Below, in pieces: positions 1 to 8,433 of a DNA stretch of 36,473 nucleotides. Source of the DNA: Candidatus Acidiferrales bacterium. GTDB lineage: Bacteria; Acidobacteriota; Terriglobia; Acidiferrales; UBA7541. Each line of letters starts with the position of its first letter. Position 1 is the stretch's first letter. A program made the position numbers and the translations under genes. The stretch lies in contig JASHRC010000274.1 of the NCBI GenBank assembly GCA_030037525.1, positions 1 through 36,473 on the forward strand. Direction: 5' to 3'. Below the pieces are notes generated by a model. That model saw nothing but the letters and a program-made list of their open reading frames with translations, made no database searches and had not been told where the DNA came from.

Positions 1-228
1 TCGCACGCTCTCGAGGCCCCGATACACGCCGCTATCGGAGAACTCGACCGATACATCAGGGAGCTTCTTGGCGAAGCACTCATCCACGATCCGGTCGAAG
101 CGCTGTTTGAACAAGTAATGCACGTACTTCGATTGCAGCTGCTCGATCTCGATCCTGTCCTCGAGACGCTCGACTCGCGCGGCCAACCGTTCGACCACTC
201 GCAGCAGGTCGTCATGGCTAAGGGACAT
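1..228 (-). CDS. SnoaL-like (NTF2-fold) protein, C-terminus cut off by the window edge
   Basis: The first 76 codons of a minus-strand gene that runs off the left edge. It starts at the ATG at 228, which has an AAGGAG ribosome binding site about 7 bases upstream. The visible part opens with a charged helix (RVVERLAARVERLEDRIEIE), followed by 'QLQSKYVHYL', 'FDRIVDECFA' and 'VEFSDSGVYRGLESVR'. This is the usual N-terminal pattern of SnoaL-like/NTF2-fold proteins: two helices lining a cone-shaped pocket, then the first strand and 'G.Y.G...I'. Members include ring-hydroxylating dioxygenase small subunits, cyclases and many uncharacterised enzymes, so no substrate can be assigned. The gene is divergent from the small membrane protein at 459. 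Family assignment is fairly secure, function is not. Confidence 0.72.
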   Translation of the reverse strand, partial: MSLSHDDLLRVVERLAARVERLEDRIEIEQLQSKYVHYLFKQRFDRIVDECFAKKLPDVSVEFSDSGVYRGLESVR

Positions 229-458
229 AAAGGCTCCTTCCGCAGCAGAAACTTACCACTACCACGTGCGCTGGCACCACTTTCGCGAGCCCTTGAACCG
301 CTGTGGGACGCCTTTGTGGATAGACCAAACTGCGTAGCCCGCGGTGGATCGGAAAATGGGAGACCGAACTCGAGAGTCTCCGTGCATGGCGGCTAGGTCC
401 TCGGGACCGCGTGCCGGTATGATGGTGCGTCTCGTGTTCCGAATCCGGAGGTTCTTCG

Positions 459-866
459 ATGAATGGGCGCAAGAGAGCTGCACGGATTCTGGTTGTCTTG
501 GGCAGCATCGTTCTGTTCGCCAGTGCGGCGCTTCATTCCCTAGCCGCCTACCCGAACGTCTCTTCTGCGCTCGGCGGCTCGAATTTGAGCGCTCCTCTCC
601 AAGCCGCGCTGCGCGCTGTTTTTCTGCTGGTCGGGTGGGACTGGATCGTCATTGCGGTCGTCGCGCTGCTCGCTGCTTTCACTGAAGCAAAGTGGCGCAA
701 GATGCTCGTTTTGTTCTGCGCTCTGGCTCTACTCGTCGAGACCGGGTTGACGCTCGCTTTTATTGGCGTTTTTCTGGGCAACGAACTGATCGGTTCAGCG
801 GCGTTGTTGATTCTCTCGGGCGCGCTGCTGTTCGAGAATGGCGACTCAGGCAGAACCGGAGCCTGA
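459..866 (+). CDS. small four-helix membrane protein, unknown function
   Basis: A 135-residue protein with a strong GGAGG ribosome binding site just upstream of the ATG. After a short basic N-terminus (MNGRKRAAR) there are four hydrophobic stretches, at about residues 9-31, 48-72, 78-101 and 105-125. The last is followed by a short acidic/polar tail (ENGDSGRTGA). No catalytic motif, cysteine pair or known signature is visible. The gene converges with kbl, with only 34 bases between the two stop codons. It is probably a real inner-membrane protein because of the ribosome site, the clean hydrophobic periodicity and the absence of a competing gene. The product remains hypothetical. Confidence 0.7.
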   Translation: MNGRKRAARILVVLGSIVLFASAALHSLAAYPNVSSALGGSNLSAPLQAALRAVFLLVGWDWIVIAVVALLAAFTEAKWRKMLVLFCALALLVETGLTLAFIGVFLGNELIGSAALLILSGALLFENGDSGRTGA

Positions 867-900
867 GGCTGCCGGCAGGAGCCCACAACCGACCGAAGCG

Positions 901-2115
901 TTATCCATTCGCTGGGCGACGATCCGGCGTTATTCGTGTGAGCTCCCCCTTCACCGCTTGGAATTGCTCTACGGCAAACTCCAAATCTTCGCGGGTGTGC
1001 GCCGCAGAGATTTGAACGCGGATACGGGCCCGTCCCTGGGGCACCACCGGATAGGAGAATCCGACGACGTATACTCCTCTCTGCAGCAGGAGGTCGGCCA
1101 TCCGGGTGGCCAGCGCCGCCTCGCCCAGCATGACGGGCACGATGGGGTGTTCTCCCGGCAGAATCTCGAAGCCGGCGGTAGCCATGCGTTCGCGAAACAG
1201 CCGCGTGTTGGCGGAAAGGCGCTCGCGCAGCTCCTTGGTTTGGCCGAGCAAGTCCAACACCTTGAGTGAGGCTGCGACGATCATGGGCGCTACGCTGTTT
1301 GAAAACAGATAGGGACGAGACCTTTGCCGCAGCAGATCGACGATTTCCTTTCGGGCACTGGTATACCCGCCGCTTGCCCCGCCGAGCGCCTTGCCCAAGG
1401 TTCCGGTAAGGATGTCGATGCGACCCATCACGCCGTGATGCTCGTGAGTCCCGCGACCGTTCTCCCCCATGAACCCGACCGCATGCGAGTCATCCACCAT
1501 CACCATGGCCCTATAGCGCTCAGCCAGGTCGCAAATCTGAGGCAGCTTCGCAATGTAGCCGTCCATGGAGAAGACGCCGTCGGTGGCGACCAAGATTCGA
1601 CGCCGACCGGCAACCTCTTTCAGCGTAGCTTCCAGATCGTTCATGTCTCCGTTGCGGTAGCGAGCGCGCTGCGCTTTCGACAAGCGAATGCCGTCAATAA
1701 TGCTGGCGTGATTCAGCTCATCGGAGATGATCACATCTTCGGCGTCGAGCAACGTCTCAAACAGCCCTCCGTTGGCGTCAAAGCAGGAGCTGTAGAGAAT
1801 GGTGTCCTCCATGCCGAGGAACTCACTCAACCGTCGTTCGAGCTCCTTGTGGACCTGCTGCGTCCCGCAGATGAAGCGGACCGAGGAGAGGCCGTAGCCC
1901 CAGCGATCGAGCGCCTCGTGTGCGGCCCGGATGACTTCGGGATGATCGGCGAGGCCGAGATAGTTGTTGGCGCAGAGATTCAGCACGCCTTTGGCTTGTG
2001 GCAGGTCCACTCGCCGATTCTGAGGGCTCGCGAGGGTACGCTCGGATTTGTAGAGACCAGCTTCGCGAATCTCGCGCAGCTGCGATTCATAGAGGGGCCT
2101 TGCGGTCTGAAACAT
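901..2115 (-). CDS. kbl: glycine C-acetyltransferase (2-amino-3-ketobutyrate CoA ligase)
   Basis: This PLP-dependent enzyme of the alpha-oxoamine synthase family cleaves 2-amino-3-ketobutyrate with CoA to glycine and acetyl-CoA, the second step of threonine catabolism. The 404-residue length is close to the usual 395-400. Visible landmarks are '[13 protein letters not shown]' near residue 50, '[13 protein letters not shown]' near 81, the His in '[11 protein letters not shown]' (H136), the cofactor-contacting '[10 protein letters not shown]' (H211) and the Schiff-base lysine K242 in 'GTLGKALGG'. The gene lies 35 bases downstream of tdh on the same strand, giving the classic tdh-kbl operon. That separates it from the related enzymes BioF, HemA and serine palmitoyltransferase. 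No lesion is seen. Confidence 0.96.
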   Translation of the reverse strand: MFQTARPLYESQLREIREAGLYKSERTLASPQNRRVDLPQAKGVLNLCANNYLGLADHPEVIRAAHEALDRWGYGLSSVRFICGTQQVHKELERRLSEFLGMEDTILYSSCFDANGGLFETLLDAEDVIISDELNHASIIDGIRLSKAQRARYRNGDMNDLEATLKEVAGRRRILVATDGVFSMDGYIAKLPQICDLAERYRAMVMVDDSHAVGFMGENGRGTHEHHGVMGRIDILTGTLGKALGGASGGYTSARKEIVDLLRQRSRPYLFSNSVAPMIVAASLKVLDLLGQTKELRERLSANTRLFRERMATAGFEILPGEHPIVPVMLGEAALATRMADLLLQRGVYVVGFSYPVVPQGRARIRVQISAAHTREDLEFAVEQFQAVKGELTRITPDRRPANG

Positions 2116-2150
2116 CGGTTTTGGCTCCTATCGGTGCGCTTCGGAACCGA

Positions 2151-3185
2151 TCAATCAGACGCCCGCCAGTCCAAAATCACTTTTCCGGAGTCGCCCGACT
2201 TCATCACCTCGAATCCTTTTGCATACTCCTTCCACGAGAATCGGTTGGTAATGACCGGCCGGATGTCGAGTCCCGATTCCAGCATCACGGTCATTTTGTA
2301 CCAGGTCTCGTACATCTCCCGGCCATAGATACCCTTGATCGTCAGCATGTTGAAGATGACCTGTCGCCAATCGATCGACATCTCACCTGACGGAATGCCC
2401 AGCATGGCAATCTTCGCGCCGTGACTCATGTTCAGAAGCATCTCCCGAAACGCACTCGCGCTTCCCGACATCTCCAGCCCCACGTCAAACCCTTCCTGCA
2501 TGCCGAGCTTTTGCTGAACGTCCCTCAGGCGCACCTCGTTCGCGTTGACCGCACGCGTCACGCCGATTCGTTCCGCAAGCTTGAGCCGCTTGTCATTGAG
2601 ATCGGTGATGACGACGTGGCGCGCCCCGGCATGCCGCACCACCGCAGCCGCCATGATCCCGATGGGGCCTGCCCCAGTGATCAGCACGTCTTCCCCCAGC
2701 ACCGGAAACGATAGCGCCGTGTGCACGGCATTGCCGAAAGGATCGAAGATGGCGGCGATTTCCAGGTCCACCTTGGGGTTATGCCGCCAGATATTGCTCA
2801 TCGGCAGAACAATGTATTCGGCGAAGGCGCCCGGGCGATTCACTCCCACTCCAAGCGTGTGCGCGCATAGATGCCGCCTGCCCGCCAGGCAATTACGGCA
2901 GCGGCCACACACCACGTGGCCCTCGCCACTGACGATTTCCCCCGGAAGGAAGTCGTTGACATTGGCGCCCACGGCGACCACTTCTCCCACGAACTCGTGG
3001 CCGATGATCAGCGGGACGGGAATCGTTGCCTGGGCCCAAGCGTCCCAGTCGTAGATGTGCAGATCGGTTCCGCAGATTCCCGTCAGCAATACGCGGATCA
3101 GCACATCGTTGATCCCCGGCTCGGGAACGGGGACTTCCTCAAGCGAAAGCCCCGCTGCGGGTCTGGCCTTCACCAGCGCTTTCAT
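2151..3185 (-). CDS. tdh: L-threonine 3-dehydrogenase, zinc-dependent
   Basis: This enzyme oxidises L-threonine with NAD+ to 2-amino-3-ketobutyrate, which Kbl then cleaves. It is a medium-chain alcohol dehydrogenase. With the start at the ATG at 3185 (MKALVK), the residues fall where they do in the E. coli enzyme: catalytic zinc ligands C38, H63 and E64, relay residues T40 and H43, and structural zinc cysteines 93, 96, 99 and 107. The nucleotide-binding loop GAGPIG is at 171-176. '[12 protein letters not shown]' and '[14 protein letters not shown]' are typical of threonine dehydrogenases rather than sorbitol dehydrogenases. An in-frame TTG 33 bases upstream (3218) would add 11 residues unlike the family and has no ribosome site, so it was not used. 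First gene of the tdh-kbl operon. Confidence 0.96.
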   Translation of the reverse strand: MKALVKARPAAGLSLEEVPVPEPGINDVLIRVLLTGICGTDLHIYDWDAWAQATIPVPLIIGHEFVGEVVAVGANVNDFLPGEIVSGEGHVVCGRCRNCLAGRRHLCAHTLGVGVNRPGAFAEYIVLPMSNIWRHNPKVDLEIAAIFDPFGNAVHTALSFPVLGEDVLITGAGPIGIMAAAVVRHAGARHVVITDLNDKRLKLAERIGVTRAVNANEVRLRDVQQKLGMQEGFDVGLEMSGSASAFREMLLNMSHGAKIAMLGIPSGEMSIDWRQVIFNMLTIKGIYGREMYETWYKMTVMLESGLDIRPVITNRFSWKEYAKGFEVMKSGDSGKVILDWRASD

Positions 3186-3312
3186 CGATTTCGCCCACCC
3201 ATAGGAACGTAGCTCCAAGCTACAGGTCTAAATAAGCTGGTCTTTCCCACACCAGAGACAGGGCCACCTCGTCACCGATCACAGGGTGTCCCGGGGCCTG
3301 TCATCTCAACAC

Positions 3313-3330
3313 TGTTTCGCAAACGAAACA
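3313..3330. promoter_or_regulatory. perfect inverted repeat upstream of tdh, candidate operator
   Basis: The bases TGTTTCGCAAACGAAACA form two perfectly complementary 7-base arms separated by CAAA. The site lies about 128 bases upstream of the tdh start, in the gap shared with the divergent beta-helix gene. This size and symmetry fit a binding site for a dimeric regulator. The cognate regulator is not in the window and its family is unknown. The rest of the gap 3186-3643 (about 460 bases) shows no gene; its high GC and lack of a clear -35/-10 pair prevent a promoter call. Confidence 0.5.
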
Positions 3331-3643
3331 ATATCGAATCTCGACTCCGCCTAAGACATCAGCTCAGCAAAAGCCGGTCAATCTTAACTCCTTGGGTCCC
3401 GGAAACCCTAAAGGCCCTCAAGTGACTGACCCAGGTTGGGATTCTGCCGGCGATGCTGATCGCGGCCGCAGTCAGGCACTCACATCCAGCAGGTCGGGAG
3501 GGTGTCTTCTGTCCTTGGGAAGATAGGGGGTGACAAAGTCGCGAGAGAAAGGGAAAAAGCAGCGACCAGTTTTTCGGTTTGGGATTATACTTGCGCCGCC
3601 CAGCCCGCCTGGAGTACCACAACCGCCCGATGAGAGGTTCCGT

Positions 3644-4843
3644 ATGACTGCTCGAGCCTGGCTTCATCGAATGTCGTTTTGCCTGTTGCTCGGTCCTCTC
3701 TGCTTGACTTCTTCTACTTTCGCGCAAGATCCCCAGGGCAAGCCCAACATTGTGGTGTCTGCGAGTGAATCGGTCTGCCCTACGGCGCAATACAGTTCCA
3801 TTCAACAAGCCGTCAAGGCAGCTTCTCCGGGCGAACTCATTGAGGTTTGCGCGGGCACATACAATGAGCAAGTGACCATTGAAAAAAACATCCGCATTCA
3901 CGGCGATGACGGCGCGATTCTCCAACCGAATCCGATGACTGCGAATGGGACGGGGATTGTCTCGGGAGAACCCGTGGCCGCCGCGATTCTGGCACAAAAC
4001 GCCGCAGAAGTTGCGATCGAGGGCCTCATCGTGGACGGAACATTCAACGGTATCACGGCATGCTCCCCGACTCTTTACGGCATTCTGTTTCAGAATGCGT
4101 CGGGAGTGATCCGGCACAATGCCGTGAAGCATATGAGGCTTCCGGCAGTGCCGGGCTGCCAGAGCGGGAACGCCATTGCGGTCGAATCCCAGGGCGCAAG
4201 CTCCCAGGTGGATATATCCGCGAATAGCGTCCACGGGTATCAGAAGAATGGCATCACGGCGAACGAGTCCGGAACAAGCGTGAACATAGAAGGCAACACA
4301 GCAACAGCACCCGGGCCTGCGACCAGTTCGGATGCGGCGCCCAATGGAATCCAAATCGGATTCGGAGCGACGGGAAGCATCGTGGGCAACAATGTTGCTG
4401 ACCATGTCTGGACGCCCTGCGTTTCGGTCGACAGCTGTACGGCGAACGGAACGGGAATCCTGATCTTTGAATCCAATGGAGTTACGATCACAGAGAATAC
4501 CGTCGGTGTAAGTCAGATCGGCATCGCGGTCATCGGCGATGACGCTTCGATTATCGGGAATAACGTCTTTGACTCCAAGGTTCTTTGGGGCATCGTACTT
4601 CAGGGCAATAACAACGTCGCGGAAAGCAACAGGATCACACATTCCAGCGACGCCGGTATTTTCGTGCAGGGCAATGACAACACCATTCAGCAAAATCAAA
4701 TAAGTGATGCAGGGGTGGGCATTCAAAAGGCCGCCGGCTCCATGGGGAACGCGATCGCGGGCAACACCTTTTTTGACATTGCGGGCCAATTGGTCCAGGA
4801 CCCGGCCGGTTCCGAATCGCTCCAGGTCCAACCGATGCGCTAG
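3644..4843 (+). CDS. secreted right-handed parallel beta-helix protein (NosD/pectate-lyase-like)
   Basis: A 399-residue protein whose start is taken at the ATG at 3644. That codon has a GAGAGG ribosome site and opens directly into a signal peptide: basic n-region, hydrophobic 'MSFCLLLGPLCLTSSTFAQ', probable cleavage after 'TFA'. The in-frame GTG at 3530 would put 38 unhelpful residues in front of it. The mature part starts with 'YSSIQQAVKAASPGELIEV' and 'GTYNEQVTIEKNIRI', the standard entry of pectate-lyase-superfamily beta helices. About ten Asn-rich coils follow, of the type 'GNNV.....GI.....N..I'. No pectate-lyase or polygalacturonase catalytic residues can be picked out, so it may be a carbohydrate-binding or lyase-like exoprotein. 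Substrate unknown. It converges with the metallophosphoesterase pseudogene. Confidence 0.85.
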   Translation: MTARAWLHRMSFCLLLGPLCLTSSTFAQDPQGKPNIVVSASESVCPTAQYSSIQQAVKAASPGELIEVCAGTYNEQVTIEKNIRIHGDDGAILQPNPMTANGTGIVSGEPVAAAILAQNAAEVAIEGLIVDGTFNGITACSPTLYGILFQNASGVIRHNAVKHMRLPAVPGCQSGNAIAVESQGASSQVDISANSVHGYQKNGITANESGTSVNIEGNTATAPGPATSSDAAPNGIQIGFGATGSIVGNNVADHVWTPCVSVDSCTANGTGILIFESNGVTITENTVGVSQIGIAVIGDDASIIGNNVFDSKVLWGIVLQGNNNVAESNRITHSSDAGIFVQGNDNTIQQNQISDAGVGIQKAAGSMGNAIAGNTFFDIAGQLVQDPAGSESLQVQPMR

Positions 4844-4869
4844 CTCTAAACCTTTGCCCCCCCCTCTCC

Positions 4870-5362
4870 CCTGCTGATCTCGCAGCGGGAAAGTGCCACG
4901 GACGAAAATCATGGGTGTCCACGCCGACATCGATCGAAAGTGATCGATCGAGGCTGGGCAGTCGCCCCTGCGAGTGCCGTACAAATGCCAGGCTGGGTGA
5001 ATGATTCCAGACGCGCATTGCGCAATGGCAAAGCACGATGCGTTGGCCATTGATTGAGACCTCCGCCAGATCGCCAAGCCAAGAAAACTCCTGAGTTACC
5101 TTGCGCGTGTCCTTGTCGTGGTTGCCGGGCACAGCGAATATCTTCTTGCATCGAACGCGCGGCGTAGCTCCACTGCCCTTGCTTTTGGACCGATGCAGAA
5201 GTCCCCGAGAAACTAGAAGATGTCGTTCGTTTTGACGAGGCTGTTCAACTGTTCGATAATTGTCCGATTCATCTCCTCGACCGTATCGAAAGGACGATTA
5301 CCATACCGAATGACGTTTTTGTGGCCGAGATGAAAATCGGCAATAAATCAGAGGTTGAGCAT
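4870..5362 (-). pseudogene. decayed metallophosphoesterase (calcineurin-like)
   Basis: Three minus-strand pieces in order reconstruct one metallophosphoesterase. From an ATG at 5362 the frame reads MLNL-stop-'FIADFHLGHKNVIRYGNRPF' and continues through 'TVEEMNRTIIEQLNS' to 'TNDIF'-stop-'FLGDFCIGPKAR'. It then shifts frame at about 5150-5160 into 'KIFAVPGNHDKDT', 'FSWLGDLAEVSINGQRIVL', 'CHCAMRVWNHS' and 'IDVGVDTHDFRPWHF'. The metal-binding blocks D.H, GD, GNHD and H are recognisable. The gene carries a TGA at 5350-5348 (probably once TGG), a TAG at 5215-5213 (where the family normally has a Tyr/His before LGD) and a frameshift. The late 'HSQG' probably replaces the family's 'GHSHG'. The 3' boundary is approximate. 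No active enzyme can be made without recoding. Confidence 0.8.
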
Positions 5363-5373
5363 CGGGGAGCTTC

Positions 5374-5643
5374 TCACCTAACCGTGGCGGCGACGCGAAG
5401 AATCTGTCTTTGAATGGAAGAACGCAGGTCCTTTGGGAGGAGGTCCGCCTGTTCGAGCGATTTCCAGCCTGCGACAGTCCTCTGCGCGGTTTCGACCGCG
5501 ATCTTCCAGAGCGGGCTTGCTGGAATTCTTGCCTTCGGTAAGGCATCCGGCGTTTCCAGTTCGCATAAGGTCACATCAAAGTTAACAGGTTCTAGGGTAT
5601 TGCAAATACAAAGCGGTGCGTAAAGTGGTATAACGGCCTTCAA
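5374..5643 (-). CDS. hypothetical 89-residue protein, doubtful
   Basis: A short minus-strand frame that ends 11 bases before the start of the metallophosphoesterase pseudogene, an operon-like spacing. The C-terminal two thirds look protein-like, with amphipathic helices such as 'PLWKIAVETAQRTVAGWKSL' and 'LPKDLRSSIQRQILRVAA'. The N-terminus is less convincing: the start is a TTG with no good ribosome site nearby. It may be a degraded companion of the pseudogene, or a chance frame. No family is recognised. It is included because it could be the first gene of the decayed operon. Confidence 0.3.
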   Translation of the reverse strand: MKAVIPLYAPLCICNTLEPVNFDVTLCELETPDALPKARIPASPLWKIAVETAQRTVAGWKSLEQADLLPKDLRSSIQRQILRVAATVR

Positions 5644-5667
5644 TCAGTACGATGGAGCTTCCTCGCC

Positions 5668-6357
5668 ATGGATCAGCGGGCTGCTGAGCGGTCATCTCCG
5701 AAAAAGGAACAACGGAGGGCCGTGCGTTTTCCGGTCCTGGTTCCTGTAGAAGCGATGTGGCAGGAGGCCGACGGCAGGATCGTGAAAGAGGCCGCTCAAG
5801 CCAGAGAGGTAAACCCACAAGGTGGCCTGCTGGACATGAAAACTTCCCCCAGCGTTGGCAGCCAACTTGAGTTGACCAACCTCCTTTCGGGCGAAACGTT
5901 TCGGGCGCGTGTTGTAGGAGCCCGCCGCTCGAAGGAGGGCAATCTATCAGGCGTGGCCGTTGAGCTTTTGGTTCCGAGTGAGACATTCTGGGGCGTAAAT
6001 TTCCAGCTCAAGAAAACCAGCGCCGAACTGCTCAGGCTGGAGCGAGCTATGCAGTCGGCCAGCGTGGACCCCCGCATACTAAGGGAGTTTCGCGAGGCCG
6101 TCGATTATGTGCGCAAGACGGCATGGGCCGTCCAAGAGTGGCACGAGCGCCAATTGCAGGACCACGATCCTCAGACGCTGCTCCCCTTGCTCACTGCTGA
6201 GCGCCTTCGCCGCGCCACTCAGCTTAGCAGGACGATCCTGGCAGACTTGGCTGCCCACGAAGTAACCCGCGAAACCCAAGGAATTGAAGAGTTCTTTCGA
6301 GCCGTCGAGAGCATGCACCAGCGCCTGCTGGGCCTGTTCAGGGATCTTGAACCCTGA
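5668..6357 (+). CDS. PilZ-domain protein with a C-terminal helical region
   Basis: The first ~110 residues follow the PilZ c-di-GMP-receptor pattern: a basic arginine motif near the start (EQRRAVRFPV), a strand ending in 'GRIVKEAAQAREVNPQGGLL' at the second motif, then 'VGSQLELTNLLSGE' and 'FRARVVGARRS'. The second motif reads N-P-Q-G-G, where c-di-GMP binders usually have (D/N)xSxxG, so the serine is replaced and binding is uncertain. The remaining ~115 residues are helical and charged ('RILREFREAVDYVRKTAWAV', 'RAVESMHQRLLGLFRDL') with no recognised domain. This could be an output or partner-binding module. The start ATG at 5668 has a GGAG sequence about 10 bases upstream. The gene is followed, after 122 bases, by an acyl-CoA ligase on the same strand. 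Confidence 0.8.
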   Translation: MDQRAAERSSPKKEQRRAVRFPVLVPVEAMWQEADGRIVKEAAQAREVNPQGGLLDMKTSPSVGSQLELTNLLSGETFRARVVGARRSKEGNLSGVAVELLVPSETFWGVNFQLKKTSAELLRLERAMQSASVDPRILREFREAVDYVRKTAWAVQEWHERQLQDHDPQTLLPLLTAERLRRATQLSRTILADLAAHEVTRETQGIEEFFRAVESMHQRLLGLFRDLEP

Positions 6358-6479
6358 TGGTGAGTTTCCAGTTGGTAGCAACGGGCCCAAACGAAGTCCT
6401 AGCTTGCGCAGGAGATTCTGGTCCGCTACTCGGGAACCCCCGGCAGGACGCAACAGCCGAATCCACTCGGGAGCCATAA

Positions 6480-8183
6480 GTGGATTTGCGACCTAGTAAC
6501 AGGTTGAGCTACGCGAGCGGACCAAGCGACGTGCCCCTCCTCGGTAGGTGTATCGGCGAAGCACTCGAAGACACCGCGGCCCGATATCCAGACAATGATG
6601 CGCTCGTCGTTTGTCATCAGGGCAAGCGCTATACGTACGACCAGCTTAACGAAGAAGTCGATCGCACCGCGCGCGGGCTGCTGAGTTTCGGCATTGAGAA
6701 AGGGGACAGGATTGGCATTTGGGCAACAAACTGTGCCGAATGGGTCCTGACCCAGTTTGCTGCGGCCAAGATCGGCGCCATTCTAGTGAATATCAATCCT
6801 TCAAACCGAGCGCGCGAGCTTGAGTACGTGTTACGCCAGTCCGAGTGCCAAACGCTGCTGCTCATCGAAGGATTCCGAGATATGGATTACGTACAGGCTG
6901 TCGGTGAGATCTGTTCGGAACTCGGTAGCGGCGACTCTGACACCGTGCACTCGAGGAACCTTCCGCAGCTGCGACGACTGATTCTCATCGGAGGGAAACC
7001 TCCTCGAGGAATGCAGGGCTGGGATCAGGTTGTGGAGCGCGGCACAAGGATCCCGTGCGAACAGCTCCTGGCACGCGAATCGCAGCTAGATTTTGACGAT
7101 GCCATCAACATTCAATACACCTCCGGAACTACGGGATTTCCGAAAGGCGCGACTCTTTCCCATCACAACATCGTGAACAATGGCGCACTGGTCGCACAAG
7201 CGATGCGGTTCACCGATCGGGACCGGCTGTGCATTCCAGTGCCCTTCTATCACTGCTTTGGAATGGTCGTGGCGAACATGGCGTGCGTGGTCAGTGGGGC
7301 CACCATGGTAGTGCCGTCCGCTTATTTTGAAGCGGAAGCCACGCTGAAGGCAGTCTCGGAGGAGCGTTGCACTGCGCTGCACGGTGTTCCCACCATGTTC
7401 ATCGCGGAGTTGCAGCACCCTGAGTTCAACAGATTCGACCTTGGTACATTGCGGACGGGCGTCATGGCTGGCTCGCCGTGCCCGATTGAGGTGATGAAGC
7501 GGGTCGTCAATCAGATGCACTGTCGCGAGATGACCATTGCCTATGGGTTGACGGAGGCGTCACCGGTGGTTACGCAAACTACCCCGGATGATCCTATTGA
7601 GCGACGTGTCACCACCGTTGGCAAGGCGTTACCGCATACAGAAGTCAAGATCATAGACCCGCTGAGCGGCAGGATCGTGCCTAGAGGAGTTACGGGCGAG
7701 CTTTGCACGCGCGGTTACCAGGTCATGAAGGGCTATTACAAGGATCCCGCAGCGACGAATGCCGCAATCGACAGGGGAGGATGGTTACACACCGGCGATC
7801 TTGCGGTGCTGGATGAAGAAGGCTACTTCCAGATTACAGGGCGAGCAAAAGACATGATTATTCGCGGAGGAGAGAACGTATATCCGCGGGAAATCGAGGA
7901 GTTTCTGTACACGTGCCCGGGGATCGCAGCTGTACAGGTCATTGGAGTTCCGGATCAGAAGTACGGGGAACAGGTGATGGCCTGGATCAAGTTGGAACCG
8001 GGTTCACAACTCGGCCCGCCGGAAATTCGGGCGTTCTGCGAAGGCAAGATTGCACATTTCAAAATTCCTCACTACGTCAAAATCGTCGACGAGTTTCCGA
8101 TGACCGTAACTGGGAAGGTGCAAAAGTTCAAAATGCGGGAGGCCGCGATCAAGGAGCTTGGGCTTGGCGGGTGTCAAGCATAG
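6480..8183 (+). CDS. fatty-acid acyl-CoA synthetase (AMP-binding, ACSF2/FadD type)
   Basis: A 567-residue ANL-superfamily ligase. It activates a carboxylic acid, probably a medium- or long-chain fatty acid, with ATP to an acyl-adenylate and then forms the CoA thioester. Motifs are the phosphate loop '[11 protein letters not shown]' (213-223), '[14 protein letters not shown]', the hinge/ATP motif '[20 protein letters not shown]' followed by 'YPREIEEFL', and the C-terminal catalytic lysine in '[15 protein letters not shown]'. The N-terminus ('[19 protein letters not shown]') and '[15 protein letters not shown]' resemble the ACSF2/YngI branch more than classic E. coli FadD. The start is a GTG at 6480 with a GGGAG sequence upstream. 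No beta-oxidation genes are adjacent, so the physiological acid is not defined. Confidence 0.92.
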   Translation: MDLRPSNRLSYASGPSDVPLLGRCIGEALEDTAARYPDNDALVVCHQGKRYTYDQLNEEVDRTARGLLSFGIEKGDRIGIWATNCAEWVLTQFAAAKIGAILVNINPSNRARELEYVLRQSECQTLLLIEGFRDMDYVQAVGEICSELGSGDSDTVHSRNLPQLRRLILIGGKPPRGMQGWDQVVERGTRIPCEQLLARESQLDFDDAINIQYTSGTTGFPKGATLSHHNIVNNGALVAQAMRFTDRDRLCIPVPFYHCFGMVVANMACVVSGATMVVPSAYFEAEATLKAVSEERCTALHGVPTMFIAELQHPEFNRFDLGTLRTGVMAGSPCPIEVMKRVVNQMHCREMTIAYGLTEASPVVTQTTPDDPIERRVTTVGKALPHTEVKIIDPLSGRIVPRGVTGELCTRGYQVMKGYYKDPAATNAAIDRGGWLHTGDLAVLDEEGYFQITGRAKDMIIRGGENVYPREIEEFLYTCPGIAAVQVIGVPDQKYGEQVMAWIKLEPGSQLGPPEIRAFCEGKIAHFKIPHYVKIVDEFPMTVTGKVQKFKMREAAIKELGLGGCQA

Positions 8184-8433
8184 GATCGCGCCCGTTAGAG
8201 GAGGGACTAGCGGGAGGCATCAAATGGTTCGAGTGCCCAGGCGGCTCGATACGGCTGCATTTTCATTTCTACCTCTATCGGAATGAGGCCCTCGTTTTGC
8301 TGAGCAGCTCTATAGAATGCATTTTTAGAAGAATTTGACAAAAGCGTGAGATCGCCGGAAATCCCCGAAAGAAAATGGAAGAGGGTCGCGCGAGCATAGC
8401 TGGGGGTGAACCAACCGTGAGGGGGGTGCGCCG

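Noticed and set aside
1324-2328. 334-codon plus-strand frame opposite kbl and tdh
   Set aside because: It lies antisense to two confidently identified enzymes, and its translation shows no family features.
3359-5077. 572-codon open frame on the minus strand opposite the beta-helix gene
   Set aside because: It is the reverse shadow of the repetitive, Asn-rich beta-helix gene. The translation has no domain, is rich in Arg/His/Cys, and overlaps the metallophosphoesterase pseudogene in another frame.
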